A stretch of DNA of 64,000 bases from Thalassospira mesophila (GCF_002115755.1 NZ_JFKA01000003.1:398596-462595); one strand, 5' to 3'. Numbered from the stretch's first letter, positions 53,012 to 62,383 are shown. A program made the numbers and translations. The notes: generated from the sequence alone by a model not told the origin.

Positions 53012-53440
53012 ATGATCAAACTTAAGTTGCCGCGTGAACCGCGTTGGCTTGACCTGCACCCGATGGTGCGCGTCAAGGTGCGGCCCTGCACAACGCCGCT
53101 GGTGGAAGCTGCAAGGGCGATGGCGGCCCGCGTCATGGCCGATATCATTAATGGCAGCGATGATTTGCTGATGGTGGAGCATGACGTTGCAGATTTGCAA
53201 AAAAAGTTGCTTGACCCGGACTGGTGTGCCGGGGTGCGCCAGTTTGTTTATGTGCAGTGCCTGGCGAAAGCTGCAATCATTGAATGGGATGGCGATGGTG
53301 TGAAAACAAAGGCCGGTGAGATTGGTAAAATCACCACCGAAAACCTGCGCGATGTTTTGCTGCATAGTGACATTAAAGACGTGTTCATGCAGGAATTTAC
53401 CAAGCCCCTGATGCAAGTGGTTGCCGAGGGAAACGTTTAA
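53012..53440 (+). CDS. Tail assembly chaperone, zero-frame product (gpG-like)
   Basis: The protein has 142 residues. WLDLHPMVRVKVRPCTTPLVEAARA and later GVRQFVYVQCLAKAAIIEWDG resemble tail assembly chaperones that coat the tape measure during assembly. The last codons carry a slippery heptamer at 53428-53434, from which a longer -1 product can be made. It is the first tail gene after the lipoprotein insertion. Confidence 0.8.
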   Translation: MIKLKLPREPRWLDLHPMVRVKVRPCTTPLVEAARAMAARVMADIINGSDDLLMVEHDVADLQKKLLDPDWCAGVRQFVYVQCLAKAAIIEWDGDGVKTKAGEIGKITTENLRDVLLHSDIKDVFMQEFTKPLMQVVAEGNV

Positions 53441-53808
53441 GGGCCCGTGCCAAATGGCATTTTGGTGGCGGGCCCGATTATTGCGAGGGATGCCGGGAAA
53501 CCGGTGCGCCCTGTGCTAGCGGCGGGTTTGGCAAGAATGCCGATGGTGAAACCTGCCGGTGCCCTTATGTGGAAAATGAACCGCAAAGCGAGGACGGGTT
53601 TGCGGCCTGGGATATTATTTGTGCCGGGCATACGCAATTGCGCGCTGGGGGTATGGGTGGGGTTGTTGGCCTTGATATGCCTGCCCTGATCGAAATGGCG
53701 CGGCTGCGTGGATATGACGCGGAAATTGTATCGCGGTTGTTGCCCGATGCCGAACAGGGATTGTTGGCGGCGATTGCGGAAAGGATGGAAAGCGATGGCG
53801 GCGAGTGA
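53012..53808 (+). CDS. Tail assembly chaperone, -1 frameshift fusion (gpG-T-like)
   Basis: Reading 53012-53434, slipping back one base and reading 53434-53808 gives a fusion of about 265 residues. The -1 extension (no start codon of its own near the junction) reads KWHFGGGPDYCEGCRETGAP, then CASGGFGKNADGETCRCP, a cluster of Cys that may bind zinc, and then helices ending in ERMESDGGE. This mirrors lambda gpG/gpGT, where the ratio of the two products matters for tail assembly. An internal ATG at 53569 would give only 79 residues and is less likely. Confidence 0.8.
53428..53475 (+). promoter_or_regulatory. Programmed -1 ribosomal frameshift signal
   Basis: The heptamer GGGAAAC (53428-53434) reads G-GGA-AAC in the zero frame. 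Six bases later begins a stem, GGGCCCG (53441-53447) with CGGGCCC (53469-53475), whose loop contains a second small stem (TGCCA/TGGCA). The zero-frame stop TAA lies at 53438-53440. Confidence 0.85.
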
Positions 53809-56467
53809 ATCTGTTTCAATCCGGCTTTCCCTGAAAGATGGCGATACGGTACGACGCGCCCTTTTGGGGTTAGGTAAGGATGGGCAGGTCGCCCTTGCAC
53901 GTATCGAGAAATCCGCACTTTCGGGCAGTACCGCCTTGACCGGGCTGGGTACGTCGGCGCGTAGCGTGATTGGTATTTTAGGCACGTTCGGTGTGGGCTT
54001 TAGCGTTGCCCAGATCGCCAGTGGTATTGCCGAGGTCAATACACAGTTTCAGGATATGCAATCGGCCTTGAAGGTTGCGACTGGTTCGGTTACAGCGGCG
54101 GACGCAGCATTTGCCAATTTGCGGGTGTTTGCCAAGGAAACCCCGTTTCAGCTTTCGGAAGTAACAACGGCTTTTATCAGGTTGAAAAACCTTGGACTTG
54201 ATCCGTCAGTTGAAGCGATTCGTGCTTACGGTGATCTTGCCAGTTCGTTTAACGGCAAGTCGGTTATGGATTTTATCGAGGCCGTGGCCGATGCCACCAC
54301 GGGCGAATTTGAACGGCTTAAGGAATTTGGCATCAAGGCCAGTTCGCAGGGCGATCAGGTTGCCTTTACCTTTCGCGGTGTCACCACGGAAATTGGCAAG
54401 AATGCTGCCGAGATCGAAAAATATTTGCAGGATTTGGCGCGCACCAATTTTGGCGGTGCGATGGCCGAGAAAATGCAAAATCTTTCTGGCCGTTTTTCCA
54501 ATCTGAAAGATGCGATAGATAATCTGTATGTCACCATCGGCGAGGGCGGCGGCATTAACGTAATGGCCGGGGCGCTTAACCTGGCAACTGATGCGGTTAA
54601 CGGGCTAACGGAAAATCTATCCGGTTTGTCGGATTTGATAGCTCTGGTCGGTGCGGCGGCGGCGGGGCGTTTTCTTGGCCCGATGATTGCGAGTATGGGG
54701 CAGGCAGCGGTATCTACTTTATCCGCACGGGCTGCGCTGTTGTTATATTCGACGGAAATGATGCGAACGGCAGGGTTGTCACGGACCGCGGTTGCCGGAA
54801 CTGTTGCGATGACTGTTGCGATGAAGGGCGCAACCCTTGCTACTCGAGGTTTGTCTTTGGCAATGGCGCTGCTGGGTGGTCCAGTGGGGGCAGCGGTTAC
54901 TGTTTTGACGGGTGCGATCTATCTGCTTTCGACGACGCAAAGCGAAGCGGAAAAAGCGGCCGACGAACATAAGGCCGCCATCGAGCGGTTAAATACCGTT
55001 TTGGAAAGTGGAAACAGTCTGACGTCAAAGGCGGCGGAAAATGCCCGTGCCGAGGCCAAGGAACGCCTTGCGGCAGCCCTGGCAACCAGCGAACAGGCCA
55101 AGGCTGAATTAAAGCTGGTGCAGGCGCGTTTAGCGAAGCCCAATCAGAATGGTGTGCTTGGTGGCCCTGTCGGTGCGCAGGCGCGTGAAATTGTGCTGGA
55201 AAGCCAGATCAAGCAGGCTGACAAGCAAATCGCCGATTTGAACGATTTGCTTGATAAGCTGAATGGCAAAAAACCGATTGACGCGGCGGGGGATGGTTCG
55301 GGAACGGGTGGCGGGTCTGGTGGTTCAAAGGATCAGACCGATAAAATTGCCAAGGTGATTGAAAAGCTGAAATTTCAACAAGATCAGCTTACCCGTACAT
55401 CCCGCGAACAGGCGATTTTCAATGCCTTGCAGGAAGCCGGGGTTAAGGCCAATGATGCGGCGGCAAGTAAAATTCGCGATGTGGCCGGGGCCTATTACGA
55501 CGCGCAGCAAGCGATTGCGGAACTGAATGACAGGACGAAGGCCGAGGACGAGGCGCGTGCCAAGATTGATGAAAGCATAGCGGCCCTTGCGCAGGAAAAC
55601 CGGTTGTTGCAAGTGCAAGGGGTGGAGCGCGAAAAGCTGCGCGCCATTCTGGAAGCCGAGGCCGTTGCCCGTGAGGGAGGCATTGAACTTTCGCAAAAGC
55701 AACGTGATCAGATTGGCAAACAGGTGGAGGACCTGGAGCGGCTGCGCAAGGCTGAAGATGCGACCGCCGAGGCGGCCCGCGATGCACGGCAGTTTTCGCG
55801 GGATTTTGGTAGTGTTATCAGTCGGTCGTTTGAGGATGCCGTGGTTAGCGGTGAAAAATTCAGCGATGTTTTGAAAGCGCTGGATCAGGATATTGCGCGG
55901 ATTATTTTGCGCATGGCTGTGACCAAACCGTTGGAAAATGCCGCGTCGGGGTTTAACTGGGGCGGGTTGTTTTCGTCTATCGGATCGTCATTTTTTGGGG
56001 GTTCGACTGCGGGCAGTTCTGCTGCTGCCGGGTCGGGGGCTACGTTTGGGAATAGCTATACCGCCGGGATTTATCACGATGGGGGCGATATTGGCCGAGG
56101 CGGGCGCAGCCGTATGGTTGGGGCCAGTGCGTTCGATAGTGCCCCGCGCCTGCATGGGGGTGGCAATGTTGGCCTTGCCCATAATGAGCGGGCGATTATT
56201 GCGCTTGATGACGAGCGGGTTTTGACCAAAGCGCAGCAACAAAATACGGCAGGCAGTTTGAAATCGCTGGCGCAAATGGCGTTGGGTGGCGGCGCACGCA
56301 ATCAGGGTGGGGGTGAGAATTTTACATATGCCCCCGTTATTCAGGTTGATGCGCGAAACTCGACATTATCGGCTGGAGAAATCAAGGCCATCGTGAATGA
56401 ATCGGTGAACCGTTCGGTTGCCAAAGTTCGGGATTTGCAAAAGCGCAAAGGGGATGCCCGTTTATGA
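53795..56467 (+). CDS. Tape measure protein
   Basis: The protein has 890 residues. The N-terminal part (FQDMQSALKVATGSVTAADAAF, FAKETPFQLSEVTTAFIRLKNLGL) is the tape-measure N-domain. Ala-rich hydrophobic segments (about 300-430) and long coiled-coil helices (AAALATSEQAKAELKLVQARL; about 430-700) follow. The C-terminus is Gly/Ala-rich with a DGGDIGRGGRSRMVGASAF segment. It sets tail length; a tail near 130 nm would be expected at 1.5 angstrom per residue. The ATG at 53795 lies inside the chaperone extension. Confidence 0.93.
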   Translation: MAASESVSIRLSLKDGDTVRRALLGLGKDGQVALARIEKSALSGSTALTGLGTSARSVIGILGTFGVGFSVAQIASGIAEVNTQFQDMQSALKVATGSVTAADAAFANLRVFAKETPFQLSEVTTAFIRLKNLGLDPSVEAIRAYGDLASSFNGKSVMDFIEAVADATTGEFERLKEFGIKASSQGDQVAFTFRGVTTEIGKNAAEIEKYLQDLARTNFGGAMAEKMQNLSGRFSNLKDAIDNLYVTIGEGGGINVMAGALNLATDAVNGLTENLSGLSDLIALVGAAAAGRFLGPMIASMGQAAVSTLSARAALLLYSTEMMRTAGLSRTAVAGTVAMTVAMKGATLATRGLSLAMALLGGPVGAAVTVLTGAIYLLSTTQSEAEKAADEHKAAIERLNTVLESGNSLTSKAAENARAEAKERLAAALATSEQAKAELKLVQARLAKPNQNGVLGGPVGAQAREIVLESQIKQADKQIADLNDLLDKLNGKKPIDAAGDGSGTGGGSGGSKDQTDKIAKVIEKLKFQQDQLTRTSREQAIFNALQEAGVKANDAAASKIRDVAGAYYDAQQAIAELNDRTKAEDEARAKIDESIAALAQENRLLQVQGVEREKLRAILEAEAVAREGGIELSQKQRDQIGKQVEDLERLRKAEDATAEAARDARQFSRDFGSVISRSFEDAVVSGEKFSDVLKALDQDIARIILRMAVTKPLENAASGFNWGGLFSSIGSSFFGGSTAGSSAAAGSGATFGNSYTAGIYHDGGDIGRGGRSRMVGASAFDSAPRLHGGGNVGLAHNERAIIALDDERVLTKAQQQNTAGSLKSLAQMALGGGARNQGGGENFTYAPVIQVDARNSTLSAGEIKAIVNESVNRSVAKVRDLQKRKGDARL

Positions 56468-57087
56468 TTACATATCCTTTGACGTTACCGGTGAAGCCCG
56501 GGGTGCAGTCAATTCGATGGAAAAACCAGACGGCTGTTGCACGAACGCGCAGCCCGTTTACTTTTCAAAGTCAGGTGCAGGTATTTCAGGGGCAGGCTTG
56601 GGCAGCGGATATCACGCTGCCCAAGCTGCGCAACCGGGACCATGCGGCGGAATGGGCGGCGTTTTTTTTGGCGTTGAACGGGTCGGAAGGCAATTTTCTG
56701 ATGGGGCCGAAAGATTATTTCGGGCCACGCGGGGTTGCAGCCGGTTCGCCGGTGGTGGATGGGGCCGGGCAGCTTGGTGCGGCGTTGGAAACGTCGGGTT
56801 GGTCGGCGGATGTTCCGGGGATTTTAAAGGCCGGGGATTATATCGGTCTTGGCAGTGGTGCCGCTTCGCGCATGCACCGGGTGCTTATTGATACGGATAG
56901 CGACGAGGAAGGAAAAGCGAGTTTGTTGCTGTGGCCGCGTTTGACGGCTTCGCCTGCTAACCTTGCCCCGATTGAGATAGAAGCCCCGCAATCGGTTTTT
57001 TATGTGCCGGGCAATATTCCTGAAATGGAAAGTGTTCGGATCGGGGTGGAAAATATAACTTTTAGTGCGGTCGAGGTTTTGGCATGA
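56464..57087 (+). CDS. Minor tail protein (distal tail / baseplate hub region)
   Basis: The protein has 207 residues. SIRWKNQTAVARTRSPFTFQ and AAEWAAFFLALNGSEGNFLMG match minor tail proteins found directly after the tape measure in alphaproteobacterial siphophages. By position it corresponds to lambda gpM or Dit. It overlaps both neighbours by four bases. Confidence 0.7.
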   Translation: MITYPLTLPVKPGVQSIRWKNQTAVARTRSPFTFQSQVQVFQGQAWAADITLPKLRNRDHAAEWAAFFLALNGSEGNFLMGPKDYFGPRGVAAGSPVVDGAGQLGAALETSGWSADVPGILKAGDYIGLGSGAASRMHRVLIDTDSDEEGKASLLLWPRLTASPANLAPIEIEAPQSVFYVPGNIPEMESVRIGVENITFSAVEVLA

Positions 57088-57650
57088 CCCGTGACATTCA
57101 TGCGGATTTGGCGGGGCAGTTTACGGCAGCAAGTCTTAGCCCGTTGGTATTGTGCCAGATTGGCACTGCGCAAGGTGATGTGCGTATGTGGTCGGGCATC
57201 GGCAGCCTTGATTATGCGGGTGAAACGTGGCTGGGGGGCGGCGATTTTTTGGGCATATCTGACGTTACCGAAACCGCCGATGTGCAGGCCAATGGCGTGA
57301 CGTTTTCCCTGTCGGGGGTGTCGCCCGATTTGGTTGATATGGCTTTGCGTCAAATTCGGCAAGGGTTGCCGGCACAAATCCTGATCGCGGCGATGGGTGA
57401 TGACGGGGCCCTGGTGGGTGAACCTTTGCAGGGTTTTTCTGGCAAAACCGATGTTCCGGTTGTTACCGATGATGCCACAAGTTGCGTCATTGGTTTGACA
57501 GCAGAAAATGCGCTGGTGGATTTGGAACGGGCGCGCACGCGGCGCTATACCGATCAGGACCAGCGAGCGGAATATTCCGGCGATTTGGGTTTTGAATTTG
57601 TTCCGCGCTTGCAGGAAATGGAAATTTCGTGGGGGCAAGGGCTGGGGTGA
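57084..57650 (+). CDS. Minor tail protein (DUF2163/gpL-like)
   Basis: The protein has 188 residues and is beta-rich. VRMWSGIGSLDYAGETWLGGGDFLGI, ADVQANGVTFSLSGVSPDLVDMAL and a later LTAENALVDLERARTRRYTDQDQRA follow the pattern of phage proteins annotated as DUF2163 or tail hub components. It is coupled to genes on both sides. Confidence 0.7.
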   Translation: MTRDIHADLAGQFTAASLSPLVLCQIGTAQGDVRMWSGIGSLDYAGETWLGGGDFLGISDVTETADVQANGVTFSLSGVSPDLVDMALRQIRQGLPAQILIAAMGDDGALVGEPLQGFSGKTDVPVVTDDATSCVIGLTAENALVDLERARTRRYTDQDQRAEYSGDLGFEFVPRLQEMEISWGQGLG

Positions 57651-58090
57651 TGGTGATGAATGCCAAGGCTGTGCGGCGATTGCCGCATTGGGAAATGTTG
57701 CTAGAGGGTTGGCATAAGGTCGCGGGAACGCGGCCTTTTTTGTGGGGAAAATCTGACTGTTGCCTTACTGCCTGTGATGCCGTGCTGGCAATAACCGGGA
57801 TTGACCCTGCTGGCGAATTGCGGGGGCGGTGCCATGACCGGCGCAGCGCCATCCGCGTGATGCGAGATTATGCCGGGGGCGGGGTTGAGTCTACGGTGGT
57901 TAAGGCATTTGCCGCCTGTGGGTTTGCTGATGTACCGCCGTTATTTGCGCGGCGCGGTGATTGCGGGCTGGTGCCCAGCGATGACGGGCCAGCATTGGCC
58001 GTGTGCATGGGTAAAAATTGGGCGGCACAAGGCAAGGATGGCCTTGTTTATGTGCCCTTGCAAGATGGGCTGCGTGCCTGGAGGGTTTGA
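57650..58090 (+). CDS. DUF6950/NlpC-P60-like tail-tip protein
   Basis: The protein has 146 residues. GKSDCCLTACDAVLAITGIDP (short blocks GKSDCC and ACDAVLAI) holds the probable catalytic Cys37 in the place of the NlpC/P60 Cys. The conserved His would be expected in the second half, but the family signature there is weak. Such proteins sit at the tail tip (lambda gpK position) and may open peptidoglycan during DNA entry. Catalytic activity is not certain. Confidence 0.7.
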   Translation: MVMNAKAVRRLPHWEMLLEGWHKVAGTRPFLWGKSDCCLTACDAVLAITGIDPAGELRGRCHDRRSAIRVMRDYAGGGVESTVVKAFAACGFADVPPLFARRGDCGLVPSDDGPALAVCMGKNWAAQGKDGLVYVPLQDGLRAWRV

Positions 58091-58093
58091 AAC

Positions 58094-60703
58094 ATGCCAC
58101 AGGTAGCGGTAGCGGTAGCAGCGGCGGCAGCGGCATCGGCGGCGCAGGCGGCGGCAGCGGCGTTTGTTGCTGGTTGGGTTGCGGCGGTCGCGGGAGCGAT
58201 TGCGGGCGCAATTGTGTCTTATGCCGGGGCGATGATCTTTGCCAAAAAGCCGAAATCGTCGGGTTTGGCTGATGTTGGCGGCCATAGCCAAATGATCAAG
58301 CAGGCGATTACATCGCGGCGAATTGTCTATGGCGAAACGATTGTTTCAGGCCCGATCACCTATTTAACGGTGACAGAAAATAATCGGTATCTTCATATCC
58401 TGATTACGCTTTCAGGGCACCCGGTTGAAGAAATAGGGGATGTTTATTTTGGCGATAAGGTTGTTTTGTCCGGGGGTGGTTACGGCGATTTGCAAGGTGA
58501 ATATCAGGGCTTTGGCTGGCTTTGGAAAGGTGACGGGACCGACGCCGGCGATGAAGTATTGTTGGCAAAAATGCGGTTTTACCATTCAGAATGGACGGTA
58601 GAGCATCGGCAACGAGGGTGCGCAAAGCTGTATGTGCGGCTGCGTTGGGATGCCAACCGATATGCAGGCGGCATCCCCCAGATCAAATGCATGGTCAAAG
58701 GTAAGAATGATATTTTAGACCCCCGCACGGGCGAGCGGGGTTATAGCAATAATTGGGGGTTGTGCGTTGCCGACTATACCACGATCCAGCTTGGTGTTGG
58801 TGCCGCCTGGGATGACCTTGATGCTGACGATCTGATCGCGTCGGCCAATATTAGCGATGAAAATATTCCCCTTGCTGATGGCGGCACGGAAAAACGCTAT
58901 GTCGTTAATGGCGTGATCGATACCGATAATCCGGTTGGTGATAACCTTAAGGAATTGATCAACCCCGGTGCGGGGCTGGTGGTGAATGCCGGGGGCAAGT
59001 GGAAGATATTGGCCGGGGCCTATCGCACGCCAACCGTTGCGATAGATGAAAGCTGGTTAACCGGGGCGATTTCGGTGCAGGCCAGACAGTCCAAGCGTGA
59101 CACGTTTAACGTGGTGCGCGGGGTTTATGCCAGCAAGGCAACCCTTTGGCAGCCCACCGATTTGCCGGTGCTTAAATCGCAACTATTCATTGAAGAGGAT
59201 GGCGGGCAGGAAATTCCCGTAGACCGGGAATTTTTGTTTACCGATAGCGTTTCTGCCGGGCAGCGTTTGCAGAAAATTGCCCTGTTGAAAAACCGCCAGC
59301 AAGTGCAGGTGGACCTGAAATGCAACCTGTTTTCCTTTCAGGTGACGGTGGGCGATGTGGTTAAATTTAACCGTGAATCATGGGGGTGGGTTGATAAACC
59401 GTTTGAGGTGATCCGCTGGAATTTGGCGGTGCGTGATGACGGGGATGTGCCCTATTTCGGGGTGGATCTGACTTTGCGCGAAACCAGCCCGCAAACCTAT
59501 GACTGGGATGTAGACGAGGAAGTGATTGTAGCGGCCAATGCGGCCAGCACCTTGCCTGGTCTGGGCGATGTGGTGCCACCTAACGGCCTTGATGTCAGCG
59601 AGGTTTTATATTCCACCCGTGATGGATCGGGGGTTAAGGCCAAGGCGGTTTTGACCGCCGGGGTATCGCCCGATGCGATGGTGCAAAGCTACCATTTTGA
59701 ATATCGCGAATTGGGGGTGCTGGAATGGACGGCGTTGCCAGAATCGATTTCGCCGGTAATGGAAATTTTTGACATTGCCCCTGGTGTTTATGATTTCCAC
59801 GTTGTGGCGGTTAACCGGGTCGGCGCGTCGTCTGATCCGGTACAATTGCGCAAGGAAATCTATGGTCTGGCGGGTAAGCCGCAAGCCCCGAACGGCCTAA
59901 CGGTTTCGACCAGTGGGGGCTATGCCCTGTTACGCTGGTTGCAATCACCTGACCTTGATGTAAGGCAGGGCGGGCAGTGTCGATTTCGGTGGAGCCCGGC
60001 TTTGTCTGACCCGCTGGTGTCGGAAAGTGCAACCATTGGCGACCCGTTGCCGGGCGGCGATACAATGGCAGTTTTGCCGCTTAAAACCGGCTGTTACCTG
60101 CTGCAATTTGTCGATAGCAGCGGGACGCCATCGGACGCGGCCTGGGTGGCGTCCGATGGGGCAACGGTGCTGCCATTCACTAATGTTGGCGAGGTGTCAG
60201 AGGCCCCGGTTTGGGCCGGGGCATTTGATAATACCGGGGTGGATGATGGCAAGCTGGTATTGGCCGGGGCCGGGCAGATTGATGGCGTTGCCGATTTTGA
60301 TGCTATTGCCAGCTTCGATGCCCTTGGCGGGATTGTCGCCAGCGGGAAATATCGCCACGCGTCCGGGTTTGATTTTGGCGGCATGGCGCGGCGCAGGCTG
60401 GTTGCGGACTTTGAAATGGCTGTTGTTTCGGTGATCGATACAGTTGACCAGCGACCCGGGCTTGTTGATGAATGGGCATCATTTGACGGTGATGTTTCAG
60501 GTGAAGGTGATGTAAGCGTGTGGTATCGCACAACGCCCGATGACCCGGATGATGGCGGGGCGGTGTGGTCTGCCTGGCAGCGGCTTGACACAGCGGAAGT
60601 GTATTGCCGGGGCGTGCAGTTTGAGGCGCGCCTGTCGGTAACTGATCAATCCTACAATCTGGAAATTTCAACGCTCCGCGTGCGCGCGGATGCTTTGGCG
60701 TGA
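58094..60703 (+). CDS. Tail-tip host-specificity protein (J-like)
   Basis: The protein has 869 residues. An Ala-rich hydrophobic N-terminus (residues 1-55) could be membrane-interacting. The family region is QAITSRRIVYGETIVSGPITYL, then NRYLHILITLSGHPVEEIGDVYFGD. After about residue 490 come fibronectin-III-like repeats (PPNGLDVSEVLY, PQAPNGLTVSTSGG), then a beta-rich C-terminus likely to contact the receptor. This is the standard layout of gpJ-type central tail fibres. Confidence 0.9.
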   Translation: MPQVAVAVAAAAAASAAQAAAAAFVAGWVAAVAGAIAGAIVSYAGAMIFAKKPKSSGLADVGGHSQMIKQAITSRRIVYGETIVSGPITYLTVTENNRYLHILITLSGHPVEEIGDVYFGDKVVLSGGGYGDLQGEYQGFGWLWKGDGTDAGDEVLLAKMRFYHSEWTVEHRQRGCAKLYVRLRWDANRYAGGIPQIKCMVKGKNDILDPRTGERGYSNNWGLCVADYTTIQLGVGAAWDDLDADDLIASANISDENIPLADGGTEKRYVVNGVIDTDNPVGDNLKELINPGAGLVVNAGGKWKILAGAYRTPTVAIDESWLTGAISVQARQSKRDTFNVVRGVYASKATLWQPTDLPVLKSQLFIEEDGGQEIPVDREFLFTDSVSAGQRLQKIALLKNRQQVQVDLKCNLFSFQVTVGDVVKFNRESWGWVDKPFEVIRWNLAVRDDGDVPYFGVDLTLRETSPQTYDWDVDEEVIVAANAASTLPGLGDVVPPNGLDVSEVLYSTRDGSGVKAKAVLTAGVSPDAMVQSYHFEYRELGVLEWTALPESISPVMEIFDIAPGVYDFHVVAVNRVGASSDPVQLRKEIYGLAGKPQAPNGLTVSTSGGYALLRWLQSPDLDVRQGGQCRFRWSPALSDPLVSESATIGDPLPGGDTMAVLPLKTGCYLLQFVDSSGTPSDAAWVASDGATVLPFTNVGEVSEAPVWAGAFDNTGVDDGKLVLAGAGQIDGVADFDAIASFDALGGIVASGKYRHASGFDFGGMARRRLVADFEMAVVSVIDTVDQRPGLVDEWASFDGDVSGEGDVSVWYRTTPDDPDDGGAVWSAWQRLDTAEVYCRGVQFEARLSVTDQSYNLEISTLRVRADALA

Positions 60704-60717
60704 GTGAGGCTTTTGAT

Positions 60718-61050
60718 ATGGGCAAGAAAGAAAACGCCGCGACCGTGACGGTCGCGGTGCTGGATAATGACGGCATTTTTTTGGGGATTGAGGAAGTCCC
60801 GGAAAATGATGCCGATGGGCGCGTGCAGGTGCCTGCGGATATTGATCTTAAGCCTGGTGCCTATAAATGGCAGGTGGGCGAAAATGCAGCAAATGATGGC
60901 CGGTTTATGCCGATTGCGGTGCATTTTCCGGGGGCTGACAAGGCGCTTTATGACACGCTCCGCACCCTGATCGAGGGCGGGGTAATGTCGGTGGTGCCGT
61001 CCAGTGTAACAAGCTGGATGGCACAGGCAGCCAAAAAAAATGGGTGGTGA
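60718..61050 (+). CDS. Small virion or tail-fibre accessory protein (110 residues)
   Basis: I do not recognise this protein firmly. The sequence ATVTVAVLDNDGIFLGIEEV and a later helix (KALYDTLRTLIEGGVMSVVP) resemble small proteins found between J and fibre genes. GAGG about eight bases upstream favours the ATG at 60718; a GTG at 60700 overlapping the J stop is the alternative. Confidence 0.6.
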   Translation: MGKKENAATVTVAVLDNDGIFLGIEEVPENDADGRVQVPADIDLKPGAYKWQVGENAANDGRFMPIAVHFPGADKALYDTLRTLIEGGVMSVVPSSVTSWMAQAAKKNGW

Positions 61051-61056
61051 TGTAAA

Positions 61057-61704
61057 ATGGGGCAACATGATTATCAGATTTCTAACGGGTCGGGCATCGC
61101 CGTTCGCGGTGATGTGAACAATGCCCTTGCGGCCATTGTTACGCAAAATTCCGGCCCTACGGCACCGTCACCCACATATCCCTATATGTGGTGGGCTGAC
61201 ACGACGAGCGGGCATTTGAAACAGCGCAATGCGGCGAATACGGCGTGGATTGATCATGGTCTAATGGCTGATGCGTTTTTGCGAACATCCAGCATTGCTA
61301 GTGGTGGTGTTGCTGGGCTGCTGCGCAAAGATGGCGACGGATCGCAACTGACCGGCGTGAACGATGACGTGCAAGAGGCGATTGATCAAATTGCTGGTAG
61401 TGGGTTTGCGCAGGGGCAAACATGGCAGGACGTTACTGCATCGCGGGCCAAAAATACCGATTACACAAATGATACCGCCAAGCCCATTATGGTGTCTGTG
61501 TCGATCTATAACGCATCGGGGAGCAACAACGTCATTTATTTTATTATTGATGGCGTGTCGGAAATTGCAGCGAAAGACAGTTACGATAATTATCGAACAA
61601 ATAGTTCAACTGTGGTTATTCCGGTCGGGTCAACATACAGATTTTATGTGGGCAATGCTTCGACGATCCGAAAATGGCACGAATTAAGAGGCCCGGCGGC
61701 GTGA
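61057..61704 (+). CDS. Tail fibre protein
   Basis: The protein has 215 residues. The N-terminus HDYQISNGSGIAVRGDVNNALAAIVTQN (cited as HDYQISN and VRGDVNNALAAI) is a recurring start of siphophage tail fibres. WWADTTSGHLKQRNAANTAW is a fibre-type repeat unit. The C-terminal ~80 residues (beta-rich, Ser/Asn/Tyr-rich) probably bind the receptor. It follows the accessory gene closely. Confidence 0.82.
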   Translation: MGQHDYQISNGSGIAVRGDVNNALAAIVTQNSGPTAPSPTYPYMWWADTTSGHLKQRNAANTAWIDHGLMADAFLRTSSIASGGVAGLLRKDGDGSQLTGVNDDVQEAIDQIAGSGFAQGQTWQDVTASRAKNTDYTNDTAKPIMVSVSIYNASGSNNVIYFIIDGVSEIAAKDSYDNYRTNSSTVVIPVGSTYRFYVGNASTIRKWHELRGPAA

Positions 61705-61732
61705 TGGCCTATGGTGATTAAAGGGGGGTGAA

Positions 61733-62071
61733 ATGAACCATCTACCGCCGGATGTTGGGCAAGATTGGATTTCCGCTGTGCGTAGCTGGGGTGGTGCGCT
61801 TGGTATTGCAATGGTGGCGCGGTTATTGTGGCACCAGCGGCTTGTGCGGTTAGGGCAGCGCCGGTTTTGGTCGTGGGAACTTTTGTGGGAGGTGCCAACG
61901 GCGGCGTTTAGCGCGATTGTCGGGGCCGGAATTGCGGCCTATTTGACCCTTGACGGGGATCAGTCTCTTGCCGTGATCGGCATTTGCGGATGGCTGGGGC
62001 CGCGTGGGGCCGAGGCGTTGGTGGACCGGATATTGCAAACCTATGTAGCAAGGCAATCGCCGAAAGAGTGA
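61733..62071 (+). CDS. Probable holin
   Basis: The protein has 112 residues. Three hydrophobic stretches are visible: SWGGALGIAMVARLLW, WEVPTAAFSAIVGAGIAAYL and SLAVIGICGWLGPRGAEALV. The last resembles gp13/LydA-type holins that end near a GPxGxEALxD motif. A charged C-terminus follows. First gene of the lysis cassette; it would form the pore or trigger lysis at the inner membrane. Confidence 0.7.
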   Translation: MNHLPPDVGQDWISAVRSWGGALGIAMVARLLWHQRLVRLGQRRFWSWELLWEVPTAAFSAIVGAGIAAYLTLDGDQSLAVIGICGWLGPRGAEALVDRILQTYVARQSPKE

Positions 62072-62155
62072 TTCCGAATGGTTATGTGTTCGGGTGTTTT
62101 GTGTGTCGTCAGTCTTTTGGGCTGGCGTTTTTTTTATGTCTGATTTGGGGTGATT

Positions 62156-62383
62156 ATGATGTTGGCTATTATCGGGTCGGGGTTTTTATCCCGTTTGTTG
62201 GTCGCTTCGGCGGCCTTTTTTTGTGCCTGGGCGGTGCTTCGGTTGCTGGACCTGGCAACCGGCTTTGATTTTAAACGGTGGGTGAATGATGAAAAAAACG
62301 GTCATGGTGTTGGGATTTATCTTGGTTGCCGCATTCTGGCCGTCTGTTTCCTATTCGCAATCGCCATTACCTTCGCGGTATGA
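62156..62383 (+). CDS. Small membrane protein in the lysis cassette (75 residues)
   Basis: Two membrane segments (SGFLSRLLVASAAFFCAWAVL and LGCRILAVCFLFAIAITF) are separated by a hydrophilic DLATGFDFKRWVNDEKNG hinge. It may be a second holin or an antiholin. It overlaps the start of the transglycosylase gene by 98 bases in another frame, which is unusual but tolerated in compact lysis cassettes. Confidence 0.55.
   Translation: MMLAIIGSGFLSRLLVASAAFFCAWAVLRLLDLATGFDFKRWVNDEKNGHGVGIYLGCRILAVCFLFAIAITFAV

Noticed and set aside
53447..53689. An 80-codon frame continuing in phase after the tail chaperone stop
   Set aside because: Its product is Pro/Arg-rich without domain features, and it competes with the frameshift frame, which is supported by the slippery site and stem.
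53569..53808. A stand-alone 79-residue gene starting at the internal ATG 53569
   Set aside because: The same frame is open back to the slippery heptamer and encodes a Cys-rich domain before that ATG, so it is better explained as the end of a -1 frameshift product.
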